Positions 1 to 12,261 of a DNA stretch of 64,000 bases are shown here, piece after piece (position 1 is the stretch's first letter; each line of letters starts with the position of its first letter). This DNA comes from Amoebidium appalachense (lineage: Eukaryota; Ichthyosporea). The notes beneath the pieces are model-generated. The model ran no database searches and had not been told where the DNA came from. It saw only the letters and a list, made by a program, of their open reading frames with translations. The stretch covers positions 4,650,001 to 4,714,000 of the forward strand of contig CAVNZM010000014.1 in assembly GCA_963693365.1 (NCBI GenBank), in the 5' to 3' direction. A program made the translations under genes and the position numbers.

Positions 1-146
1 GCCCCTCCCCCTCCTCCCTCCACCCCCTGCTCCCCCACCTCCCCCCCCCCAAACACACACACACAATGCACCTCCGGTGGTCCCCCAGCGACCTGGCTCC
101 CCCCTTCTACCCAAAAGCAGAATATCATCCCTTCCCCCCCTTCCCC

Positions 147-177
<31 letters not shown>

Positions 178-645
178 AAAAAAAAGAAAAGAAAAAGGAA
201 AAGTTAACCCTGCTATCCTCTCCTCCATCCTCTTCTACAAACGTAAACCAACTCCCTTTTTCCTTTTTTTTTTCTTTTTTTTCTTCACTGACCGTGAAAT
301 GCGTTAACCAAGCACTGCCGTTTTCTCACCATCTCCCCTTCAGCCCCCCTCCCCCCCCCCCCACCACCACCACCACCACCCACCCTACTCCCCCCCCCTC
401 CCCCCCCCCCCGCGGGAGCTACCCTTCCTTTCTTTTGAAAATTCCGTTTCACCACTGCCTATACATAGCACTAGATTGCTCGTTAAACTATACACGTTTA
501 TGCCTAAAAGCATAAACTAAAGGCACCATGCCATTCTAGTGAGGACCCCCCCCCCCCCCCCCCCCCCCCCAACACCCACCCACACACACACGCACACAAA
601 CAAAAAAAAAAAAAAAAAAAAAAAGAAGAAGAAAGAAAGACATAC
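1..645. other. Left-edge noncoding segment inside the mannosidase gene
   Basis: No exon recognised. The stretch holds poly-C tracts, a poly-C run directly followed by poly-A (about 143-185), T-rich and CCA-repeat DNA. It should be intron 3 of the mannosidase gene on the minus strand, because exon 3 ends with a good donor at 645/644 and the following part of the protein is not found here. Confidence 0.5.
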
Positions 646-961
646 CATTGACAAACACCAACTGGCCATTTCTGACCAGATCCCTCACGATCTGTCGTGT
701 GCCCTCCTCCTGCTCGTCCCACCAGCGGGTGAAGAAGGCCATCTCCACGTAGATGAACTTGCGGTCGGGGTTTTCCAAAAGCTGCTCGATGACTGTGTCG
801 ATGATGTACTGCAAGGGGGTTGAGGAGAAGGGGGGTGAGTTGAAGTATAAAATAGAAAGAAAAAAAAAAGGGGGGGGGGGGGGGGGGGGAGGGGGGGAGG
901 AGGAGGGAAAGAGCGGGCGGAGGCTGCACGTGGGTGGGTGGGTGGGTGGTGAGGAGGGGAA

Positions 962-995
<34 letters not shown>

Positions 996-2154
996 GTGAA
1001 GGGGGGGACAGGTGGAGAAAGGGCACGGATGGAAGGTTGGTCTTTGATGTTGAACTTTTTCTTTTTTCTTTCTTTGTTTTCTCTTTTTTCTTTTTTTTTT
1101 TGGAAAGGGAGGGGGAGGAGGCGGAGACGAGAAAGTCAGAAGAAGGTTTGCAAAAGGGAGGTTCTGGAGGGAAGCGGGAGGGGAGGGAGGGAGGGGGGTG
1201 GATTCGAAGTTATCACAAGAGGGAAGAGAGTCACCCTATAACTAGCCAAAAAAAGGAAATGGGAATCGGCGAGAGATCTATGAATCCGACAGTATTGGGT
1301 TCACCACAACGAAAGCAAACGAGAGGTACACACCTGCACTCCACCGCCAAACTCATTCTTCCTGAACCCATAGTAGTACTGGTCCACCGTGACCAACCAA
1401 CCAACATCATCGTGTGTGTGTGCCACAAGATGGAGGTTAATGGGTGCATTTGGATCGTAGCCAGAAGTTGTGTTGTACTTGTGGTTGATGGGCAGCTGTC
1501 TGTTGGAGGCGGGGGAGGGGGAGGTTGTAGCGGCGTTTGTTGGGGCGGTGGTTTGGCTGGCCTCCGTATAGCCGACTGTAAGCCTGAGGGCGGTGTGAGT
1601 TGATCGTGAGAGAGAGGTTGAGCGTGCCCCTCTCAGGGCTGCATGTTTGAGTCTATATGCCTCCTGGCACCGTTGAAAAAAACGCTACATACATGGGAAG
1701 AACAGAACTCGCCCCCATCCTAAAAAATGAGGTTAAGATCGTTCCTTGACGTACAAGGACGGGAAACGTTCGTGCTACTTCTCGTTCACCTTAATTAACT
1801 CCTCCCACCCTCCCCCCCACCCCCACCCCCACCGCCCCTCTCCCCCCCGCTTTGCGCTCGCATAACACAAACACACGCACACGCTTCTCTTGCTCACTAT
1901 CCTCCGGATCCTTCCGTTCCTTCTTGAGCAGTTCACTCCCCTCCATCAAACCGTGGTGTTTTGTCTTACTCTCCTGCCCCATTTTTGAGTTGTGTTTGCT
2001 CTGTCAGGCAAGTAACTTACTCTATCCTCCCACCCGAGTGCACGAAATACAGTGCAGCTCCAAGCAGAAGCGCAGCAGACAGAATGAGGGTCTTGAAGCT
2101 TCTGCGTGCCTGCGGCAGCACAAAGACAGGCTGGGCACTCCCAGGGGACCCCAT
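646..2154 (-). CDS. MAN2B1: Lysosomal alpha-mannosidase (GH38), 5' part, three exons
   Basis: Glycoside hydrolase family 38 enzyme that trims alpha-mannose from glycoproteins in the lysosome or vacuole. Exons on the minus strand are 2154-2021, 1583-1334 and 808-646; phases 2, 0 and 1 fit and every border is AG/GT. Exon 1 starts in a perfect Kozak context (CACCATGG) and encodes a basic N-terminus followed by one hydrophobic segment (TLILSAALLLGAALYFV), a signal peptide or signal anchor. Exon 2 has a Ser/Thr/Pro-rich linker and then LHLVAHTHDDVGWLVTVDQ, the family's zinc-binding HxHxDxGW region with the DQYYYG continuation. Exon 3 has RKFIYVEMAFFTRWWDEQ and RDLVRNGQLVFVNG, both typical of GH38. 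The catalytic nucleophile region and the whole C-terminal part lie beyond the left edge. I favour the lysosomal over the Golgi enzyme because of the DQYYYG and FVNG neighbourhoods. Family assignment is from recall of conserved motifs. Confidence 0.88.
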
Positions 2155-2484
2155 GGTGCATGGGTGTGTGTAACACGCTTAATGGGTGATTCTGTATGTG
2201 TCTCGTCCTGTTGTGTTTCTCTGCTTGTGTGTGTGTGTACGTGTGCGTGCGTGGCTCTGTGTCAAGCCCTCTCTATGTGGAAGTGGTGTTGTTTCCTTCT
2301 TTTTGTGTGTTTTGAAACTCAGAAACTGGACTGACGAGTCGGTCAGGAATTGGCGCGCTCTTTACTGGTCACAACCAGTCCGGGAAGGCCATGAGCAGCA
2401 TTGCCGAGCACACTGGAATACGGGAATGTTTGCGGTAACGTAGTCGCACTAGGGGGGCAGGGGGCCAGGCCCCAAGTGTTTAAA
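2155..2484. promoter_or_regulatory. Divergent promoter region, about 330 bp
   Basis: This lies between the start codons of the mannosidase gene (minus) and the transposase/exonuclease gene (plus). It contains TG-rich and ordinary unique sequence. I see no convincing TATA box. The two genes must share this short region for their 5' leaders and promoters unless untranslated first exons exist elsewhere. Confidence 0.35.
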
Positions 2485-3876
2485 ATGAAGCCAGGCTGCC
2501 CTAAGGGCACAACACAGCGCCCTGGGCATAAAACAGGCGGAGCTAGGGAGGGAGCTGGGCGCAAAAAAAAAGATGCTGCATTTGTTCAGCCTTTAGCGAA
2601 CTTTGCAGGTTTTGGGACGGCAAACAAAGCTGTTTTGCAGGAACTAAACGTAAACGTACAACCCGAACAGCCCCCTCTATCTAAGGCCGCCGACATAAGG
2701 GCCCGTGTAGTTGAGGCAGGTAGCGTCCATTCGTTACCAAGAGAAATGGATCGGGCCCCTGCTCCACACCCACCAGACATACAGGTGCAACCCGACGAGG
2801 AACCTTTGCTAAATGCAGCAGCAGATGCGTACCGGGTAGACGAGGATGAAGGGGAGGAAGAGGGAGAAGATAATACGGACGGGGATGACGGTGGAGAGGA
2901 GTTTTCTGACGCGGCGGGCGAAACAATCAAGTCGCACCTGCACACAGTGAAAGAGAGTCTCAAAGATGAGAAGACGCCTGTGGGGTGGCATCTTCCACCT
3001 CCCATTATAGGCTTTAAATTTGGGGGCGATCCAGCGCCTTTCTACAAACCCAGATGTTTTGCCTGGCTTCCGGAAAGGTTGTCTCCCGGTTTCATGGTGC
3101 CGTGCCCCTTCGATGATCACTACGTGGACCCCCACAACCACCCCAACCCACACCGTACTTCTCGCAATGGGTTCATGAGCAACCCCGTAGGACGGCGTGT
3201 TATCGACTTTGACAGCTGCTACTACATTATCACGGCCCGGTACTTTTGTGACACATGCAAAAAAAACTTTGCCGGCACAAACCCCCAGACAATTAAACGC
3301 CTTCCACTCTTCATGCGTGATCAGTTTCCGGCCTACCTTAGCCACCGCAGTGGGCTCGACCTAAAGGTGGTAACATTGTTGCGTGCACTGGCAGACAAAG
3401 GTGTGGGCCCAAACGCCTTTGCCACCCTCCTCTCGGAGCTCCACAAGCAGCGATACGACGAGCAGCGGCTCCTGTATTACTCGAGGGCGCTGCATTGGAC
3501 CAAGTATGAACTCAAAAAGCGTAACGATTTCCGCCCCCACGACCAGCGCCTGACAGAACTTCCCCCAGAGGAGCAGGCGGCTAAGTTCTCGGCGTTTGGT
3601 GACAAAAATGGTTACGCTGGACATGTGCCTTCAGGCAAGTGTGCACTGCATTTTGGGTGTGTAAATGGTCCCCATTGTTTTGTATGCACGTGCTTGGGCA
3701 TTTTTTGGGTTGGCTTGGTAGGGTTTTGTTTTATTATTTTTTATTTTTTTTTTAGGGGGGGGGGGGGGACTTGGAAATGGGTTTTGGAAGTGTGGTCAAT
3801 AAGTTTCTATTATGGTGGTGGTGGATGTGTGGTGGTGGATGTGCGCCTGTGAGTGTGCGTGTACTTGTGGGTCCGT

Positions 3877-3907
<31 letters not shown>

Positions 3908-4164
3908 GAGGGGGAGGGGGGACATGGTGATGGATTAGGTGGTGGTGGTGGCAATCAGTCATGGTGGTGGTGGTGGTTGTGGTGGTGGGGGGGGGGGGGG
4001 GGGGGGGGGGGGGAGGGGCAGAGGGATCATCAGAGGGGTGAAAGCATAACGGTCCATGTACCAGTGAGTGTGCTTGGGAAATCGTGGAGAACTGTTATGC
4101 CTGAAATTAGATGGTGGGTGTGCGCATGTGTGTCTGTGTGTGTTGGGGGAAAGGAGGTGGAGAG

Positions 4165-4241
<77 letters not shown>

Positions 4242-4413
4242 TGGTGGTAGACTGGATCTTGGTGGCGGTACTTAATGGTTATTATAGTAGTGGCAGGAGG
4301 GTGTGGGGGGAAGGGCAAACGGACGTGCAGGGGACAAACTGCAGATGGGGCACAAAGGGGAAAGAAGGTGAAAGTTGGTGCAATGACTTGGAGGGTTTGC
4401 GCGCGCCGGGAGG

Positions 4414-4455
<42 letters not shown>

Positions 4456-5151
4456 AACGGCCGGAGATGGGTGTGTAGCGTTTTTGAGATGGGAAAAGCC
4501 ATACAGACTTACGAAAATACAGAGAGGTGAGATGAACACGAGGGACTAGAGGGAATGGGGGGGATGGTCCTGATGGGAGGGTGGTGGAGTTCTAACAGTA
4601 CTTGGGGTTCAGGCAAATACCTGAGTGCCGTGTATACTGAGTTCAGCGACCGCACGGCAAAGTACCAGAGCCTGGACACGCAGCTCAAGCCCGTAAACAA
4701 CGTGCTCAAGGCCGACCACACCTTCCAAATTGGGAAGCTCACCGGCATCAATGGGGAGCCTCTGTACCGAGGCCTATGGACTTGTGTAAACGAGCTTGGC
4801 GGTGTGTGGTCCCTCCTCTTCTCCCCCCTCCCCCCACTCTCCCCCAGGCCCCCTTCCCCCCCCCCCCCCCCCCCCCACACACGCCCCACCCCCCCCCCCC
4901 CCACACACACACACACACACGCCCCCCCCCTCCCCCCCCCCCCCCCTCCCCCCCCTCTAGGGCCTTTAAATCTCTTAGGCTCCACATTTAATGAGGTGGC
5001 ACACTGTGAGTAGAGGTTTGTAGTATGTGGGTTTTGGGGACAATTCTTGCCCTGTCGAGCAAAAACTAGGAAGCTCCAGATATGTGTGTATGTGTTTTTG
5101 CTGGGTAGAGATTGGGGTGGGCTGGGGTGGAGCTTTCTTTTGGCGGGGAAT

Positions 5152-5228
<77 letters not shown>

Positions 5229-6839
5229 AGCTTCTGCCAAGCAGAATGGGAGTAGGGGCCAGTGATTGCAAGGGATGCAGGGGGGGGGGGGGGGGGGGGG
5301 GAGAGACACCACCGTCGGGGTTGAAGGTAGAGAGGGCAAGAGGCCCGGGGTGGGGTGGGGGGGGGGGGGGGGGGACAGTAGGTGCCATATGGAGGGCTGT
5401 CCCATGGTTTGGGGGGAGGGGGAGTGGGGAAGGATCGTGGGCACATGGGTTTGGGGGGAAGGCAGAGAGGGGGAAAGGATTGTGATCACAAGGGTTTAGG
5501 GGGAGGAAGGGGGAAGGATTGTAGGTACATGGGTTTAGGGGGGGGGGGGGGGGGGGAAGATTTTGGGGGAAAGGGAGGCCTGGGGAAAGTATGTGGGCAC
5601 ATGGGTTTGGGGGGAAGGCGGGGGAAGGGTTTTGGGGGGAGAGGGAGGGGAAAGTATGTGGGCACATGGGTTTGGGGGGAGGGAGGGGGAAAGGATTGTG
5701 TGGGCACTGAAGTCTCGTGAAGGGCCATGTGGTAAGGGAAGCTAGAACATGCATGGCTGCTCGGAGATGCCCTCTCACACAGTGCGGCACCCCAGAGATC
5801 CGGGCGCAGGTATTTACACGGGACTGCAGCCACCAGGAGATTGAGCCCGTGATCCAGCGCATCTCTGCCACCACGGCGGCGCTCAACAGCAAGGGCCCGG
5901 CCTTCTTCTACACAGATCGGTGCTGCCAAGACCGGGCGTTTGTTGAGCGCATGTTTCCAACCCTAGCCCGGCCAAAATGCCCCGTCCGTCTGAACGAGGC
6001 TGCGCTGGTAAGCGTGACGGACGGTCTGCCTGGGCTGGAGCTGCCGGCCAACTACCCTAAGCCGGTGTACACCGACTGCCAGGGGGCGGTGGTGGCTACA
6101 GCGGCCATTCGTGCCGACCTGGAGGGGCAGCAGCACCGCGTGGTGGGGCTGGACTGCGAGTGGGTCTATCGGGTGGGCCAGGCGCGGTCCAAGGTTTGCA
6201 CGCTGCAGATTGCCACCGCACGGGCCGTGTACATCTTCCACTTGGCACGCATGGGCCCCAACCACAGCCCGCCCGCGCGGCTGGTGGACGAGCTGATTGC
6301 GCTGCTTAGGGACCCCAGCATCATCAAGGTGGGCAAGCAGATCGGCACGGACTCGGCCCACCTCAACAAGGACTACGGCACCCCTGTGGCCAGCTATCTG
6401 GAGCTGGGCCGGTTCTGCTATGCCCGTGCAGCTATCACCTCTGCGGCCCGGGGCTTGGCCGACATTACTGCCCAGGTCATAGGCAAGAAGCTGCCCAAGC
6501 CGGCACTTGTTCGATGCTCCAACTGGCACGAGCCGCTATCAGAGGTGCAGGCCACCTACGCTGCCCTTGATGCATATGCGTCCCTGCAGGTCTACTCGGC
6601 CGTGGTCGATAGGCCAAACCTGTCAGGTGTGTATCCCACCTGCTTTTTGCCCCAGTGCTTATGTGCTTATGCCAGATATAGAAAGATTGTGGGCCCCCCA
6701 GAGGAGAGGGGAGGGGGAGGAGGGGGGGGGGGGGGGGGGGGGGGTGGCTGACCACATGGGCCAGTGTTCCAGTTGTGTTATGCTGGGTGTCGGGTGGCTA
6801 TCAAAGGAGGGGGTGATTGGTGGTGGTGGTGGTGGTGGT

Positions 6840-6870
<31 letters not shown>

Positions 6871-7912
6871 CTATAGCACTGTTAACACGTGCAAGTGCCA
6901 CACAAGCTGGGCACTGGGAGGAGGGGGGGGGGGAGGGAGAAGGGGGGGGGGGGGGGGGGAAGGGGGTTGCTAAGGAATATGCATTTGATTTTTGTGGAGC
7001 GAAGAGAAAAACGTTGGTGCTGTGGCTTTTTGGCTGAGTTTTTTGCTTCCCTCTATGACATGCAGCGCGGCTTCATGCAAAGGCACTCGGTGAAGGGGTT
7101 GAGATTGTGCCCCGGCGGGGCCCACATGCTGCAGCAGCCACCGGGGTGGTGCTGGCTGTGCAGCCGGAGCGCTGGGGGGGCATGAAGGTGGGCAAGAAGC
7201 ATGCAGTGGTGCGGGTGGATCAGGTGCTGTCGCCGGCCATGCAGGTGCCCTTTGGCCCCGACAAGGGCAAGACCCTGGGAGAGCTGGGCCCGCCGCCCTT
7301 TGAGCTGATGGTGCACCTGCAGTGGCTACGGCCCATTCAGCCCCCACCGGACCCAGGTGCCGAGGTGCCGGTGGTCCCTGACCCAGCCCCTCCCCCTGCC
7401 AGTCCTCCCCCTGCCGAGCAGCAGCAACCCCTTGCCGGCCCACAGGCACCCCCCCAGGACCCCCAGGCAGCCCCGGGGGGCCTTGAGGCAGCCCCAGGGG
7501 GACCCGAGGTAGCTCCCAGAGAGGGCATGTTGGGCCAGGCACCGCCTGGGGAGGTGGTGTGGCAGACTGTGCTGAATGACGCCTTCCACTCCATTGCAAA
7601 CACGGCGGACGGCACGTACAAGTCACACCCCCGCAGGGCTGAGTACGCACGCGCACTCAGCGAGGCAATATTTGTGTGGAATGAAGAGGATTACGGACAT
7701 GTGAAGGTGCCCCCCTCCCCCCCCCCCCCCCCCAAAATAAAAAATAAAAAATAAAAATAAAAAAAACGGCAACAACAACATGCGTGACTGACGCGCACAC
7801 ACACATACACTCGTTAGCACACACTCACCATTCCACCCACAACCATGCACACCTTCGACAAAACTTCTGAGGGAAGAGAGAGAGCCTGAGCCTCAGAGAG
7901 AGGGGGGGGCAA

Positions 7913-7952
<40 letters not shown>

Positions 7953-8497
7953 GGGGGAGGAGAGTGGGGGTTATTCATATGCCTAGAGAGAAATAATGTA
8001 GGGTTGTGGGGGGAAATAGCCACATGCATTTTTTACTTGTGTTGGGGGAGAAGATGGGGGGGGTGGAGGGGAGGGGTCCTACAATAACGGCAGGTATCAA
8101 AGTCTACCAAACCCAAATTGCAGTGTGCGTAGTAAATTAATATTGGCATCCTGCCTCACAGGGGGTGCTGGAGCAGAAGGGCATCGACATTGAAACCGAG
8201 CTCAAGGGCGGCGACCTGAGCTACTTCATGGAGCGCATCCGGCGGGTTATTCCCGACCCATACACGCTGGTCTCGCGGCTGGTGGAGTTCAAAAACACCT
8301 ACAAGGATGTGCCGCCCGGACCGGATGGCAAGCCTCTGTTCAAGAAGGATGGCTTTGAAAGACTCGAGGCAACATCCCCCCCCCCCCCCCCCTCCCCCTG
8401 CAGGCGCCCAACAACTCCACCACCACAGAAAAGATTCTTCGCTTATTTGTCATCCTTGGTTCATCTGCACACACACGCACACCCTAGCCCCCCCCCC

Positions 8498-8530
<33 letters not shown>

Positions 8531-8534
8531 ACAT

Positions 8535-8606
<72 letters not shown>

Positions 8607-8706
8607 CCCGCACGGCCCTTGCTGCCTAGCCAGTTGTTTTTTGCCTTTCCCTGCTCGTTTTTTTCCTTAGCAACCCCATCCCCCCCCCCCCCCCCCCCCC
8701 CCCACA

Positions 8707-8740
<34 letters not shown>

Positions 8741-10389
8741 CCACCACCACCACCCACCCATCTCTCTGATGTTTGCTTGTGCCCCCACAGTCGCTGCTCG
8801 AACACGCCCAAAATGGCTGTCTGTCGGACCCCCCCGGCCTGCCCCTCTACTACGAGACCACTGCCGACGCAGATGGGCTCATGCGCTACCGCTGCATCCG
8901 GGGCACCAACGAGGTGGAGGGGGCAGTGCACAACCCCCTGGCCACCCACTTTGGGGCCACACGCATGTCGCTGCGCCTGCTGGACGCCACCATGTCCAAT
9001 AGGCGCCACCGCCACAACCTGCGTGCACACTACCGCAACCGCCTGGGCCAGGCATCGGGGCCCCCCCACTACAGCCCCTGGATTGTTGACGACATGGAGG
9101 CACTGGCGCTGATGCTGTACGGCCATCACCTCGACCCCCAGTGGGTACCCGTAGGCTGCTACAAGCTACCGGAGGAGTACTTCAACTTTGCCCCGCTCTC
9201 CTGTGTGGCCAATGCCCCGGCGCAGGAGCCAGTTGCGGTGCCCGCACCCCCACCTCCGTCTGATAACATCGAGCCTGCAGCCAATGGCGTGATGGGCGGG
9301 CCAGAGGACTGTGAGGTCGAGGAGGGTGACGGTGCTGCCATGGGGGGGGGCAACCAGGTGGCGCGTGGTGCACCACAGCCGGACCCTGCACTGAGGGGCG
9401 ACTACAAGTTCCTGGCGCAGAAGCAACATGTGGCCATCCCCTTCCTTCCGGTGCTTACCCCTCAGGAGCGCAAGCTATTCAGCACGCTGCTCCTGGGCAC
9501 CTACAAGGCACATGCAAAGCCCAACGGCCAGCTGTTCGAGGCTTTGGCCCAAGACTTCAACAAGGCTGCCTCTGTGGCTGGGGGAATCTACATGAAGGAT
9601 GCGGCCTACATCAAGAAGCATTTCGACAAGTGGAAGACCTGGCAGACGGCACATGCACAGCGCTCCACACACGAGGGCCTGGCAGATCACCGCAAGCGTA
9701 TGCGCGAGGAGAGGGCAGACGCTGTGCCAGCAACCATACGGCCTGCCCCCTTGCCACCCCTCCCTGTTCCAGACGGTGTCGATGCAGGGGCGCAGCGTGA
9801 GCGGCCCTTGCCCATGCTAGTGGGCAAAAAGCATCGCAACATTGGCCCTGAGGGGCCCCTGCAGATGGATTTGCCGGTGCCCCCTCCTATGCAGCCACCC
9901 CAGAGAGCCCCCAAGACCTGCAAGACGTGTGGCCGCCAGGGCAAGGGCTGCCCCGGCTCCAATCGGGCCAAGAGCTGCCCACGTTGGGTTGCAGCCAATC
10001 AGGATGCCATGCCACCAGCACCCGCGCTTGACATGCAGCAGGGCCATGTGCCGCACATGCCCCCTGCACCCCATCCAGGCCCGCACCACCCACATGGCTG
10101 GCCCCCACCGTGGGGCATCATGCCGCCTCAGCCCGGCCCTGCCTTCCCCATGCCTGGGCTACTGCCGCAGCACGGTCCCCATCCTTACTTGGGCCATGTG
10201 GGCCAGCCCTCGGCTGGTGGGCAGTTCCCACCCCCTTCTCGTGCATCTGCTGTGCTGGGCCTGGCGTTGCCACCTGCTGGAGAGACGCAGCTGCAATGGC
10301 ACGATCGAAAGCAAAGTAATCGTGGCCGCAAGTCTGCAGGCAGCCAATCAGGATCTCAGAGTAGTCAGAGTAGCCAAACTAGTGTCTAA
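2485..10389 (+). CDS. DUF6729/DDE-transposase-like protein with nested DEDDy 3'-5' exonuclease
   Basis: Six exons: 2485-3634, 4613-4801, 5796-6626, 7066-7706 (or 7700), 8162-8368 and 8791-10389. All phases agree (1,1,1,0,0), giving about 1538 residues without a break. Exon 1 has a GGAREGAGRKKK start often seen in transposon-borne proteins, an acidic linker, and a Cys/His region ending YFCDTCKKNF (about 255) that resembles DUF6729. Exon 2 has ADHTF (about 415) and exon 3 FFYTDRCCQD (about 485), both like the first two acids of a DDE/RNase-H-fold transposase. Then comes a full exonuclease: LDCEW (about 565), VGKQIGTDSAHL (about 630) and YAALDAY (about 700), that is, DxE, D and YxxxD. Exon 6 begins with a C-terminal transposase-like stretch, RCIRGTNEVEGAVH (about 1046), followed by a Myb/SANT-like helix region, a Cys-rich knuckle (CKTCGRQGKGCPGSNRAKSC) and a Pro-rich tail. 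The start at 2485 follows AAA (TAAAATG). Introns 1 and 5 use GC donors. AATAAA occurs at 10727 and 10741. Whether this is an active element or a domesticated gene is unknown; I found no terminal inverted repeats. Confidence 0.8.
4166..4237. repeat. Poly-G tract, about 72 bases
   Basis: An uninterrupted G run in intron 1 of the transposase/exonuclease gene. The true length is uncertain, as for any assembled homopolymer. Confidence 0.85.
5153..5226. repeat. Poly-G tract, about 74 bases
   Basis: An uninterrupted G run in intron 2 of the transposase/exonuclease gene. It is followed by a degenerate repeat of about 5430-5700 built from GGGCACATGGGTTT units separated by G-rich spacers. Confidence 0.85.
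5430..5715 (+). repeat. Imperfect G-rich minisatellite
   Basis: Several variants of a GGCACATGGGTTTGGGGGGA-like unit recur at irregular spacing of about 40-65 bp (near 5438, 5488, 5525, 5597, 5660). It sits just upstream of exon 3 of the transposase/exonuclease gene. No coding sense is evident. Confidence 0.6.
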
Positions 10390-10803
10390 TATTGGAATGT
10401 ACACCAATGTAACGGATCTCATATGTGTTGTAGTGCTTCAAGTTATACCTGTTCTTCGTACAGTCATGTTAGGGGGAGGGGGGGGGGGGGGGGGGGGGGG
10501 CTAGCTTTCATTCCGAAGTTTACTGTAAAGAATTAAAATTTAGAATCTGAGTAATAGTACAGAGCCTTTGCACTTTTCTCTGTTTGTTAGGAATTCTTTG
10601 TGATCGAGAGTATGGTGTGTTAGACTATTGGTGTTAATGTGTCCTGGAAGGTGTATAATGTCTGCTGGCCGTAGTCAGTATCTATTTTTAGGTATATAGT
10701 ATATTTTTAAATGTTGGCCGCTGGCCAATAAATAGCAAATAATAAACACACGATAAAGTCAACAGCGTGCCAAAAAACTAATCCCCAGCGAGCGCACCCA
10801 GTG

Positions 10804-10882
<79 letters not shown>

Positions 10883-12210
10883 CGCGCGCGTGCGTGCGTG
10901 TGTGTGTGTGTGTGTGTGCGTGCGTGCGTGCGTGTGTGCGTGTGTGCGTGTGTGCGTGTGTGCGTGTGTGTGTGTGAGTGTGTGTGTGTGTGTGTGTATG
11001 TGTGGTGTGGTGTGTGCGCGGCTTGTACATATGTACGTGTTCATGTGCACCTGTGTCGGACCTACGAAGTACATGAAAGTAAATTTTGACAGCATCGATC
11101 TGCCGGTGTGTATGTGTATGTGTGCCAGTGCAGCAGGTGTGCCTTGTAACTGATAGCTTCGCATTTTACGTGTGTGTATATATAGTAGTACGCATAGACA
11201 CTTGCTGATCATTCGGATCGACATTAATATTTAATCTGTCGGTCCTCGGTTTTTTGAGTGAATGATGATCAAGTGTAAGAGCATTCACTTGGCAAGTATT
11301 AATGTTGCAGAGGCTAGCTGCAGCTGCAAGCGTCGGATGCACACTGACAATTGTCTTTTCAGCGAGTCTAACCTGCAGGCAGCAGCTGCACACATATAGG
11401 GTTGTTATCTTGCGGCACATGCACGGTGATCATTTCAGAGTAATAGAGTTCAGAGCAATGAAAATAATGAAAATAACTAAACTTTGTGACTACTTTAAAG
11501 TTGCTGAGATCATACGTGGTGCAAGCTGCACTATGAACACATGTATAGTGCTAGTAATTAATACATTTTTGTTGCCTTCTGCAGGGTTATCGTAGCTACG
11601 TCACGGCCTGCACTCAGGGGGGGGAGGGGGGGGGGGGGAGAGGGGGGATGATTCGAAGGGGGTATAAATAAGAACATGCACCTAAAGGTCTTTCCCGTGG
11701 ATCCTCCCCCCCCCCCCCCCACCTCTCCCTCCCCCGGGGCCCCATACTATGATATCTAGGCCCAATATTATATGCCCCTTCCCCCCCCCCCCCCCCCCTC
11801 CTCTCCGGATCCCCGGACCCCACTTCCCTACCCGGAGGCTCAAGAGCTCCCCCCTTCCCCTTCCCCCCTCCCCCCCCCCCCCCCAAGGCTTACGGGGGCC
11901 CTTCTTCATCGAGGGGGAGGGGGTGGGGGTGGGGGGGGGGGGGGGGGAGGGGGGTGGGGGGGAGGGAAGTGGAAGGCGGGGGTGGATGCATGTCAGCCTA
12001 GGTGAATTCAATTGTTTAACTCCAGTGTGCAGGACTGGTCTGAAGGCTTAAGAAAACAACGAGGAAATGGGGTCCAGTGGAGGTGGTGGTGGTGTTCTGT
12101 GTGTGTGTGTACACGTGCACGTATGTGTGTGGTTTTTTTAAGGGGTGAGTGGTGGTGGTGGTGGTGGTGGTGGTCACCGTGGTGGTGGTGTGTGTGTCTG
12201 GTGTGTGTGT

Positions 12211-12261
<51 letters not shown>

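Noticed and set aside
66-515. Long open frames made of Pro, Gly, Ser-Leu, Arg-Glu, Thr-His or Cys-Val repeats, here and throughout the window
   Set aside because: They are translations of poly-C/G, CT/GA and CA/TG tracts, have no splice or start context and occur in several frames at once.
2300-10800. Terminal inverted repeats of a transposon around the DDE/exonuclease gene
   Set aside because: I looked at both flanks by eye and found no convincing pair. A computed search could still find short or distant ends.
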